Of a stretch of 64,000 nt of DNA, positions 20,475 to 29,869 are shown one piece after another. How positions within the stretch are numbered: position 1 is the first letter of the stretch; every line of letters begins with the position of its first letter. The translations under genes were made by a program, and so were the position numbers. Source of the stretch: Lindgomyces ingoldianus (Eukaryota > Ascomycota > Dothideomycetes > Pleosporales > Lindgomycetaceae); NCBI RefSeq assembly GCF_010093535.1, contig NW_022985194.1, positions 377,638 to 441,637 of the forward strand. Reading direction: 5' to 3'. Under the pieces are notes generated by a model. That model did no database searches. It had not been told where the DNA came from and was given only the letters and a program-made list of their open reading frames with translations.

Positions 20475-21857
20475 TCAAGCAGTGCACTCCTCCTTGTATG
20501 CCTTTAACTGCTCCATCTTCATCTTTGTCAAATCTTCTATCTCTGCATGCACAGCCTCACTAAACAACTGAACGCTACTGCTACCGTCATGTAGTGCGGC
20601 CCAATAGACACCGTCCACCTCAAAACTCTTTCTAGCTGCGTAATTGAACCAGAAACGCCCGCTTCTCCACGAACCACGCATCCGCGTAGAAAGAAGTGTC
20701 CCACTGGGTTGCTTCTTCAACGATGCCTCCTTCCCCACCCTCTCTAGCGCTCGTAGGAACTGCTCCATCCTGGGCTTATAGTCTGTCACGAACTCTTCCA
20801 TAGAGCAGCGATCCAGCCACCATTCTGGCCCAGACAACAATAGCCACCATGGCGGGTCATACGTGAACTGCGCCGGCATGGTATTAGTGAACTCAAAATA
20901 TAGCACGGCGGTAATGCGGAGAGTGTCCGGATCGATGAGCATGTTCGAAGGTCGCATGTCGTTGCAGAAAGGTATAAATGGACCAGCGTCGTCGACACAG
21001 TACTTTGGGATAAGCTGTGCGAACTGATAACGGGCAACGAACCGCTTCTGAACGATTCCTGCGTCATCTGCGAGGTTGCGCTGAGTCCGAAGGTGGTTTA
21101 GGTGCTCGTTCGCGACCGACCTGAAGTAATCGCTCGCACGGTCAAACGGCGCGGTAGGAAATTTATTGGCAGGGTAGCCTGCGACAGTCATCAATTCATT
21201 CATGTTGTATGTGAGCGGTCTTCTGATGACAGACCATATGTTTGAACCGTGCCGCTTTGAAATTGCACCGATGTGGGTGAACGTCGTGAGCTGAGACAAC
21301 TGAAGCATGCCATCGGCTATTTGATAATAGATCTTGTCTAATGCCGTGTTGTCAAAGTCTTGGTTTAGAAGTATGACCTCTTCTCCATTTTCAGACTGTC
21401 GCTTTAGTAAAGTAGACAGAAGCATTCCGTCAACGGAATCCATGATAATGAATGGGCCTAATTGTTTTAGGCTCTCTGCTGTTAAACCCCAGCTATGCAC
21501 CCGAGGGAGAGGAATGGTGGTGTTTTGGGCAAGGTATTCCATGACCTGGACCTCATTTGTGACCTTTTCGTCCCTAAGAGCTGTAGCCATGTGTCCCGGT
21601 TTTGGGGATCGAATAATGGCATCTGGGCCCCCGTCGGTAAAGCTGAAGCTGAAGCTGAAGCTGAAATTAAAGGAACCTTTAAGGAAACTAACATAATTTC
21701 CGGTTCCATTCCCTTCCCGGTGATCAGCAACAAAAGTTGCTAATTCTGTCTTCAGGTCGAGTACCCTCTCCAACCAAGCTCTACATTCATCATCACCGTT
21801 GGTCACAGCTATATTGTCGAAATATGTCTTGAGCGAAGATGTCTTCTGGGGAGGCAT
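20475..21857 (-). CDS. APH-fold (aminoglycoside phosphotransferase-like) protein, probably catalytically altered
   Basis: A single exon from ATG 21857 gives 460 residues, normal for the large fungal APH family of kinase-fold proteins of unknown substrates. Seen: an N-lobe with a Phe-Ser repeat (GSFNFSFSFSFSF, about residues 61-73) from an AAGCTG DNA repeat, then an IPLPRVHSWG hinge-side motif. The catalytic loop is NDMRPSNMLID with Asp about 300 and Asn about 305. The metal-binding motif, usually DFE in this group, reads VLYFEF with Tyr at about 320, a GAT-to-TAT change that is not a RIP-type transition. WWLLLSGPEWWL follows as in relatives. It may be a pseudokinase. No introns are needed. 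Confidence 0.75.
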   Translation of the reverse strand: MPPQKTSSLKTYFDNIAVTNGDDECRAWLERVLDLKTELATFVADHREGNGTGNYVSFLKGSFNFSFSFSFSFTDGGPDAIIRSPKPGHMATALRDEKVTNEVQVMEYLAQNTTIPLPRVHSWGLTAESLKQLGPFIIMDSVDGMLLSTLLKRQSENGEEVILLNQDFDNTALDKIYYQIADGMLQLSQLTTFTHIGAISKRHGSNIWSVIRRPLTYNMNELMTVAGYPANKFPTAPFDRASDYFRSVANEHLNHLRTQRNLADDAGIVQKRFVARYQFAQLIPKYCVDDAGPFIPFCNDMRPSNMLIDPDTLRITAVLYFEFTNTMPAQFTYDPPWWLLLSGPEWWLDRCSMEEFVTDYKPRMEQFLRALERVGKEASLKKQPSGTLLSTRMRGSWRSGRFWFNYAARKSFEVDGVYWAALHDGSSSVQLFSEAVHAEIEDLTKMKMEQLKAYKEECTA

Positions 21858-22649
21858 ATTGGGGATTGCGTAGGATGGCTGACTATCAAAAAGAAGGTGT
21901 TTATCGAGGAGAAGGTGCTCTCGTGTAAGGCGCAAAGTAGGCGGGATGTGGTCGGGGAGGTTCCGTCGTCGTTCCGCAGTGTTGTGTGGAGCGCAGTTGT
22001 GCAGGAGTAGCCGGCGCTCACCCAGCGAGAGAAATCGCGTTTACGAGAGAAAAGCGGGCAATTTGAAGGTGGTGAGAGATGTCAACGTCATGGCTGTTGG
22101 TGTGTAAATACATCCGAGATTCGCGCCCGCTGGGGATCGTCGGCAGGCGAGGTTGAATGCTATCGCACGTAAATGGATAGGGCAACCAAGGGCATCTTGA
22201 TTAGATATCAACTTAACAAGGGCTTTCTCTTCGCATGGGTAGAGATACTGTTAGTTCCGGTCCTTCGCTTGGATCGACTTGCGATTGTGATTACGATGCT
22301 TCACAGGAACACCCAATGCGAGTGCCTGGCTGGCTTTGTCCATAACTTGTTGTAGTGATTGGGCAATGTAAAGGCAAGGCAGGTCCCAGGGCCAGGGCCA
22401 GGGCCAGGCAACACAGCACGCAGCCAAAGAGCCTGTAGCAAAAATAGAAACGGCACGTGGTCATGGACACTTCTAGAATCAAGCAGCACACCTGATCTTG
22501 TTAAGGATATAAAACCAATTCAATACCGGCAAGTGCCTCGCGCTAAATGTACCAAGGATTACGCTTTGTCGCAGGGCTGGCTTTTAGTCTACGCGGGCAT
22601 GCCGGAGAAGCTTTTGGAATCTACATTGCTAGGCCGGAGCAGCTGGCGC
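21858..22649. other. Intergenic with a CCAGGG minisatellite
   Basis: It contains the promoter of the APH-like gene and a hexamer repeat, GGGCCAGGGCCAGGGCCAGG, at about 22387-22406. No convincing gene was found; open frames over the repeat are low-complexity artefacts. Confidence 0.5.
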
Positions 22650-23053
22650 TTAATAAAGTTTTTAGCCTAGTTCTTGCAAATAGTAGAAAGTAGAGCTTAG
22701 CTATAGTTTACAAGGACAATATTAGCCAGTTCTTATATAATAAGAATTTAAAAAAGAAACTCTTGCATGTTAGAGTTAAAAATATTGTTACTGGTTAAGT
22801 ATTATGTCTTAAAGGGTGCTGCAGTGGCGCGTGGCTAGGGTAGAATAAGAATCGTTGTACAAGCAAGCTGCAGCACAGAAACTCTTAAATTAACCTAAAT
22901 TATAAGCTTTAATAGCTAAAGAAAGCCTGCCTTTAAGTCTAAGCTAATTATAATTTAGCATTGTTGTGTTGTTAGGATTAAAAGGTGACGCTACGCGACG
23001 CGCGATAGGGCTGTCCAGCTCGCTTGTGTGTCCAGCTCGCTTGTCAAATGCGT
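22650..23053 (-). mobile_element. 5' fragment of a second Fot1-type transposon
   Basis: The right edge ends at 23053 and is followed by TA. Its terminal sequence on the minus strand, ACGCATTTGACAAGCGAGC and then ACACACAAGCGAGC, has the same doubled CAAGCGAGC unit as the element at 1052-10524, so the two are relatives. From about 22965 downwards the minus strand reads a degenerate helix-turn-helix N-terminus with RLSLAIKAYNLG and an AAACLYNDSYSTLATRH stretch, with TAG/TAA codons. The catalytic core and other end are missing, so it is a truncated, RIP-marked remnant. Confidence 0.6.
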
Positions 23054-24010
23054 TAAGAAAAAGTGGCCGGCTTAGTAATCTAGCTGGCCTAGCTAGTGAT
23101 CTACGTTAACGTAATTTTTGTACATACTAAAGTCTGTGTCGCGAAAACGGCGTGTGGTATATAACACGAACTGTGACCACCTTTGACACCTAGGTCGTGC
23201 ATTGGAGCTTCAAACTCTGCAAAATCATTGTCGCCGATGGGTAATTTTTCCGAAATACCTTCCAGGAATCTTCGATTACCTGGTACTGTAGAGACGTATG
23301 TGCTAGTTTCTTGGACGATTAAGCTCAATGGGTACCTAGAGTACTTCATAATGGATTCCGGGTATTGATGTGATCAGTATGTCTTTCTGGCTACCATTGT
23401 TTCATACCTATTCTCGGGGTAGCCGTCTTGCACGCGGTCCGGGCAGCGGGTGAAACGTTAGGGGAGGCGAGAAGAAAAGAGAACGCCGAGATCGAGCTGA
23501 AAGTCGAGTTAAAATTGTCTTCGCTACTTTTATGTGGCTGGAAAAAGTGTGCTGTGCCTGTCTGCGAATCAATGCTTGTGTAGTGTACGTAATGCATCCG
23601 CCCGCGAAGCTAAAAGATGGCTATGGAATCGCAAGACTTCGTCAGAGCTCCACGGAGGCTAGATGCTCTTTGAAGACGAATGTTACTGAGTATGAGAAGA
23701 AAAGTGTCTGTCATGTAGAACAGTGGTACTAAAAATCTAGTCGCGCCGCGCTGGCGGAAGCTGCGGAAAATCAAGGCTATAGTAAACGGCGCGGAGCGCA
23801 TCCGCTTCCACTTTGTGGGGTGTTTGGGTTGTGTCTATTACCTCCTGGATTCGACCAAGCAGACATCTCAATTTAATGGGATGTCTCAAAACCATCATAT
23901 AAAATCTTTATCTCCTCTATTTGTATTTAGCGAAGTTTCACCCCTGCGAACGCCGTAAAAGCAAAATCCCCAGTTAACTTAACATCATAGTCGTTCCACA
24001 GTATTGGACG
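23054..24010. other. Intergenic, nothing recognised
   Basis: Several short frames occur on both strands with no domain and no splice-compatible extension. It includes the 3' side of the rhodopsin-like gene. Confidence 0.5.
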
Positions 24011-25449
24011 CTAGAATCTGTCCATCTTCCCATCATATCTGCTATCTCCGTAGGAGGTAACCGTGGTGCCTCCATTGTGTCCCGACACATGCATCGACTC
24101 AACCACAAAGTTAGTTCGCTTCAGCTTCCCATGGTTGATTGACTGGTATTTGTCAATGGGCCAAGCCTTTTCGGAGCCTTTTCCCGCCGTGCTTTGTGAC
24201 CTCGAAATACCAGAGAATGCGGAAGATATTCGGGACAAGGATTCGGAAACGAAGGTCCGGGCCTCCTCGGGAAGATGGTGTTTGAGGAACGCGGGGAAGA
24301 GCATTAGACAGGAGCACATGATACCAACATCGACTTCAATAGCCCTGAAAAGCGTTAGCCGAAGAGAGGAGGAATCAGGAGCGGGAGGTGAGACATACGA
24401 CCATTTGCCAATGCTCGCCGTGTTCCATGATGCGTCTAAGCTGCTTTGAAGCACCCGCGTCATTCCGAGTCGTACTAGACTGGCAATGCAAGCTCTAGAA
24501 TTGGAGTTTGAGCGGACGAAAGAGAAACATTGTTTCTTGTATCTGAACTTACAGTAGACCAAAGCTGAAGGCTACCATGACTTTGAGCTTACTTTTCAGG
24601 CTCATATTCAGACGCCACAGAGGTGCGATCGGGAGGACTAATATGTAGATATCCGTAAGAGAGCTTGAAGAAGCCGACAGCCAGGGGAGGATGTGTGGGT
24701 TGAAGCATGTCCCGGGTACGATCGCATTCCATGATCGCTGCACCGGTGTGCAGCTAAACATTGTGGCGAAGAACAAACCGGCCGTTAAGCACACCACGAA
24801 AGATATGCCGAGATTGATGAACGTTTTCACTCCAGACTCCATCGAGAATATTCGTCGATAACAGAATAGAAATGTAAGCTTGATGCATCCTGTGAGAAGC
24901 AAATAAGCCCATGCCGCGAGCACAAGATACTGCAGACTCGTTAACAGTTTCTCGCAGTTGTAGGCCATGAATCTGTACTTTGAAGGCATCCACGACTTGT
25001 ACAGCGGGCACGTCCCACATGTGCCGTCCAATACCTTTAGATTCCGCTGTGCGCCACGTCAGTCTCTGCCGTTCTATAGAAAAGCGCGGATAAGGAAACA
25101 TACCCTGTATCATCAACATCGAGTACGTCCAGTCCAATGCCTAGGCTGTCAGACGGGATCTTTGTTAACGTCGGTGTACCTACGTAGGAGAGGACGCAGA
25201 AGTCTGGGAGTGCATGTTTAGCGATCAATTCCATCGCGTTCTTCATCCTGCGAGCTTACAATCATCCGCGCCCAGTTTTGCTCTCAAAATGTACAAGCGG
25301 GTGTAGATGCGCATGGCTAAAAACAGCGAGATCAGTGTAAGACAAGTCGCATGCTGTATGAGATTGTCTCTTTGTTGGCTCGGGGGATCAATGAAATTAG
25401 GCCCGACTCCAGGAGGAGGAGGTAACGCGCCACCGAGTTGAGATGCCAT
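24011..25449 (-). CDS. Seven-transmembrane fungal rhodopsin/PTH11-type protein
   Basis: Splicing seven exons (25260-25449, 25184-25203, 25104-25140, 24979-25046, 24553-24929, 24399-24479, 24011-24344) gives one frame of 368 residues. Exon 2 is only 20 nt and exon 3 37 nt. All introns are GT-AG with CTRAY-type branch sites. The protein has seven hydrophobic segments. Family landmarks are KLGADD at the end of the first loop, KGIGRHMWDVP, FLFCYRRIF, FSCTPVQRSWN with CFN, and AIEVDVGIMCSCL before the last helix. These match the fungal integral-membrane (rhodopsin-fold, PTH11-related) family, thought to be plasma-membrane receptors for surface or chemical cues. The C-terminal tail of about 80 residues is Ser-rich and cytosolic by prediction. 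The ligand is unknown. Confidence 0.85.
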
Positions 25450-26191
25450 GCGTTATGTATCGCTTCCTCCAATGGACTATCCAGGCCAGTGAATGTAAGA
25501 TTTGTGTGTGGTTCGTGGTGGGCCAAGGAATTGGAAGATTGCAAGACTGGCAATGAAGATGGTAAAAGTAGTAGGAAAATGCTTCGTCCAACCTACAGTG
25601 CAATTGCTATCGGGTCCCGAACTGTGATGCAACGTCGAACGGGGTCCAGCGGAGAGGGTAAGCTGTCGGATCAGTGCAGATGTAAAAGTGTCTGATCCTC
25701 TGTCGAGACGCGAACTCGCGCGCCACGCTTCTCGGGCATGGAGCGTTCCCCGATGAACTGATCCTGTGCTGACAGCTCAAGATAGATGACTGTTGGTGTA
25801 ACACCATGCGGGTAAGCAATTCGCTCGTGCTTTCACAGTGATTGGCTGGGTAGATCCTTGTCACTCAGATAAAACAGGTTTATTGATCCGAGGGATTCGA
25901 AAGATTTACCTGCAATCTTCTTGGCGGGATGTACACAAAATTACTCGAAGCGCACTGCTCAAACGGTGTAAAGGATTATGAGCAATGCAGGGCCGATTCC
26001 GCTCTTTCCTTCTCCCCTGCGGCGGCACCTCGTGCGGATTCGTTTTTAATCTTTGTGAACCGTTTCGTACGTGGGAATGCCATACTTATCGGGGTGAGTA
26101 GCGCAAAACTCCTCCCAGGGAGGATGCAGACCGCCTAAGAGAACTCTGTATAAAATAGTTTCCGGAATTTTGCATTTACAGACCCCTAGGC
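25450..26191. other. Intergenic, promoter of the rhodopsin-like gene
   Basis: No gene was recognised. An inverted CCTAGGCCTAGG sequence lies at about 26186-26197, overlapping the end of the epoxide hydrolase gene. Confidence 0.5.
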
Positions 26192-27528
26192 CTAGGCGGT
26201 ATTTGCCAACGAAATCTCACCGTTGCTGATCATCTTCCTAATATCATCAGCCAGCATCTCTGGTTTTTCGTAAGCGGCAAAGTGGCCCCCTTTGTCGTGT
26301 CTTTTTTCAAACACTACAGGTCCCAGAGTCCTGCCCCAGGAACTTGGGAGTACCACAACATCTCTTGGGAAATAGGATAGACCCAACGGAGTGTTGTTCC
26401 ACTTCATGAAAGATTCCATCTTAGCACTCGGATCTACAGGATTCAATATCTCGTAGTACAGACGGATGCTGGCATCAGCACCTGCTCGACTGAACAGATA
26501 GATGCTGATCCAAGTGAGTACTTCTTCGTCATTCCAGGAGTAGTGATCGGTCCAGTCATGGAGTTTTTCATAGATCCATGCCAGGAGAGCAACCGGGCTG
26601 TCCGCGAGCGCGAAACCCAATGTATGGGGCTTTGTGCTCTGGATCTGGTTGTAGCCTGATCCCTCAGTGCGGAACCATTGCGAGCGTTCGAGTCCGGCTT
26701 TCTCAGACGCAGTATATCTTCCGGTGAGATACTGCAGAACCAAAAGGGGGGTAGAAAGAGGTGATGGTGGTGATGTCAGGATGAAATTGAGGTGCGACGC
26801 GAGAACGTGACTAGGATAGAGGATTCCGAGCGCACGTGTGATGAGGAAGCCCCAGTCACCACCCTGTGTCACTTCCCACTCATTGTGTTAGACTTTACGT
26901 CTAAAGAAAGAAGATTACAAGACGTTGAAGACGTTGAAGACACGCACCATATTTTTCATAGCCAAGCTGTAGCATCAATTTGTGGCATACTTCCGCATAC
27001 TGCAACACACCAAACCCGGGGTTGGAAGTCCGCTGTGAGAAACCGCAATTCGGCATGGAAGGGGCAACGACGTGAAATGTTTGCTCGCTGCCATCTACAC
27101 GAGAAGTGAGGAGAGGCAAAACCTTTGTGACCTCGAGAAAGCTTCCGGCCCCTGATGAGGAGCGTCAGCAATAAAAGCGGGAGTTTTGAGTGGATGAACT
27201 CACAGCCATGACAGAATAACAGCGGAATACTGTTTGCATCCGCTCCTTTCTGATGTATAAAATGAATTTCGAGGGAATCCTCGTGGCCGTCAACGGAAAT
27301 TTTGGTGGTGAATTGAGGAAGCTCATTCAATTTGGCTTCAATCTGGCGCCAATTGAATTTCTGCTGCCAATGCTCCACAATGCGTCTGATATCATTGAGT
27401 GGAGTGCCGTACTTCCAGTCATTGGAAAACTTCGTCTGCCCCGGAAGTACCGCGAGCTCGAGTTTCTTTCGCAGTGTCTCGATTGCTGTGTCAGGGACGG
27501 AGATTTTGTACTGCTTGATGGCGGACAT
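26192..27528 (-). CDS. Epoxide hydrolase (alpha/beta hydrolase, microsomal-type N-terminus)
   Basis: Three exons (27204-27528, 26948-27151, 26192-26871) join to 402 residues starting at ATG 27528. Residues about 1-100 form the epoxide hydrolase N-terminal domain (WKYGTPLNDIRRIVEHW). The hydrolase core shows the oxyanion motif HGWAGSF (about 107), created across the first intron. The nucleophile motif TQGGDWG (Asp about 182) follows the second intron, and GGHFAAYEKP near residue 372 carries the catalytic His. The enzyme opens epoxides to diols. The second intron seems to end in AAG, less usual, but only this choice rebuilds YVTQGGDWG. Its neighbours, a terpene cyclase and a P450, suggest it could act on an epoxidised terpenoid; that is inference. 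Confidence 0.85.
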
Positions 27529-28027
27529 GATGAAGAAATCCCTTGAAGGGAAGATAGGAAAGCCAAATACCTGCTTAATGGGCAGTCGATTGTTCAAGCT
27601 CTTTCCTAAGCTACTTGGTGGGGCACAGTCACCCAGGTCAGCACCTGCAAAGGCGAGGTGGTGCGCACATACCACTTCCGAGGCCCCGGCCACCCGCATG
27701 GGGCCAGTAGCTCATTTATTAAATCATGGGTGGTCCACATGGGCATAAACTGAGACGGGAGATTCCACTACCCTGGATACGACTTACCAAGCCTTCGGGG
27801 CGCCAGGTTAAATAAGTCCCCATCCAATAACTAAGCAGGAGGAGGAAGGATAAAATGCGTTCGCGAGTTCCTGCGGCGGTCATAGGACACACCCGAACCC
27901 CGTTTGTTTCACCTGAATGCTTGGCTTGATCACTTCAGCGTCAATTCTTCTAAAGACAGTACTTGCGCAAGACAGGGTGCACAGCCAAGCTACCGTAGAT
28001 TTCCATAGTCGCCCACCCGCGACATAC
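27529..28027. other. Short intergenic between epoxide hydrolase and terpene cyclase
   Basis: It holds the epoxide hydrolase promoter and the cyclase 3' end, both on the minus strand. I looked for a prenyltransferase domain continuing the cyclase on this side and saw none; stops occur in all three minus frames. Confidence 0.6.
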
Positions 28028-29123
28028 TCAACGGCATGGATATTCGTTATATCTCGGGCAAGTGATACTCCAGACCAGATTACCCACATAACTCAGCAGT
28101 AGCGCCTCAAGATATGTCCGCAGATCTTTAGACAAGGACATATCTTCCTTGGCATTGTCCACAATGCAACGGTACGTGGAGATCCACCGTCGAATTTCCG
28201 CCCGGCAAATCATTTTGGCCTCAGCTTCTGTAACGGACTTTTCTCGCATGATGACCCATATAGCGTTGAAAACGCAGGTCTGCCCTGCTCGTCGAGCGGC
28301 ATCTCGCTCTTTGTTCCACGAGAACAAGTCATTGGTGAGCCCCAACGCAGCGTATGCCGGTTTGGCTAGTGTATGGCATTTCTCATATTCATTGTCTGGG
28401 ATAGTGAGAGCCATGCCAAATGTAATGAACCCAAACCATATCCTAAGCGTTCCATCAGCCTTTATCCGTGCTTACAAAAATGTAGCATTAGATCTAGCAA
28501 CTCGCAAACTTACAGCTCTCCAGCATCTATAACTCGGGCAGGAATATACTCCTCCAAAGTATCGGGAGGAGAAACCCTCACCCTAGCAGCTGAATTCACG
28601 AACGTCGCCCAAGAGTTCATCATTACAGCGGCTCGGCGTCCGTCGATGGCCATCATCTTTGACAGTATCTTTGCCTGTAACTTTTTCTCTCGACGAGAGG
28701 AGGCACTCGATTGTTGGTTCAAAACATCCGAAAATGCGTCTAGCAGTCCGTAACTCTCGGCGGCAGGGTTGATTGTGTCCATATTTTCCAATTTATCTAT
28801 GAAATATTAGAATTTCCATAAAATTCGCAATAGGCAGGATACTTGCCGTCATAAAGAAAGGCAAATTCATTGGCATAAGATATGATTTCAAGCCTCTCTG
28901 GCAAACATTCCGGAATCGTTGCACTCATAAATTGATACTGACGTCCAAGGCCCCCATTATACCCATCTATCGAAGACACATGCATGTTCCACTCCTTTTG
29001 CATATCAAGCGTGCCTTTGACCTCCTTTGCCCAGTCTTTGTGCATTCGGAATACAACGTCAATCTCTAGCCCTTCGGCCTCAGAGAGCTTAAGGTTGCAC
29101 TCTTTGGAATAGCAATACTCCAT
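28028..29123 (-). CDS. Class I terpene cyclase, stand-alone form of the chimeric-synthase cyclase domain
   Basis: Three exons (28847-29123, 28514-28796, 28028-28442) give 324 residues from ATG 29123. The first intron is GC-AG (GCAAGT...ATAG) and its removal creates the metal-binding motif DDKLE (residues 92-96). The second Mg-binding motif is NDLFSWNKE (224-232) with the Asn, Ser and Glu of the NSE triad. Other family stretches are TIPECLPERLEIISYANEF, WFGFITFGMALTIPD and GNLVWSITCPRY. These resemble the N-terminal cyclase half of fungal chimeric prenyltransferase-cyclases making di- and sesterterpenes. Those proteins usually exceed 700 residues; here the frame stops ten residues or so after the cyclase end. 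It would need a prenyl diphosphate supplied by another enzyme. Confidence 0.85.
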
Positions 29124-29869
29124 GTTGTGAGGCACTTCACTACTGTAAAGGAAGATACGTGAAGTTCTACCTTTAAAAATATATTAATAAAGATTTGCTT
29201 CGACCAAAGATAACGTCTGAAGGAGGCGGACTTTTTGCAAACCTTAGGGTAATCCAGGACGCAGAGCAATCACGCCAATCCTAAGTTTGTACAAAGCAAG
29301 AGATCAGGCTCCACGCCGCAGCATGTACCTTTCTAGCTTTCTAGAAACTGAAACAAGTGATAAACTTCGCCCGACGCGAGACTCTCGGCTGCAACCATCT
29401 GTCCAGGTTCACGGCAATATGCAAGGGCCGTCGACGATCATTGCTGTGCCGCAATATATCCACGGACTCCGTGTAACCAGTGGAAGCGGTGGTGCAATAA
29501 ATCAACCGGCTTGTCCTCCAGGGATTTGGTAGCTGCCGAGGATTGTACGAAGCCTGTACTGTACGGACCCACTTCATGCGACTACGGGATTGGCCAGAGA
29601 CTTTCCGAGGGGTGATGGATCCCAGACATTACTTTGAAAGTTACAAGGCACTCTCTCCAGATCTTCGTACGCTTGAGCAAATACAGTACCCGAGTGCAAT
29701 ACCTGACTTGACAGACCGGGTTGGTCCCGTGAAATGTGGGGCCGTAAGCTACCTATCGATGGAAGGTACAGATCTATCACATGATTGTCCCAGAGTCGCT
29801 TCTTACTCCTCCCCGCGGCCGCATTTATGGTCTGTTGAATTGATCTGGCAGCTGCTTTGGGTCCTAAAA
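29124..29869. promoter_or_regulatory. Shared divergent promoter region, terpene cyclase / P450
   Basis: This 746-bp gap separates two genes transcribed away from each other. Such an arrangement often allows co-expression of cluster genes. Frames inside it have no recognisable domain. I did not find a transcription-factor site I would defend. Confidence 0.5.

Noticed and set aside
27529..28027. Prenyltransferase domain continuing the terpene cyclase
   Set aside because: No frame after the stop at 28028 shows aspartate-rich prenyltransferase motifs, and stops are frequent in all frames.
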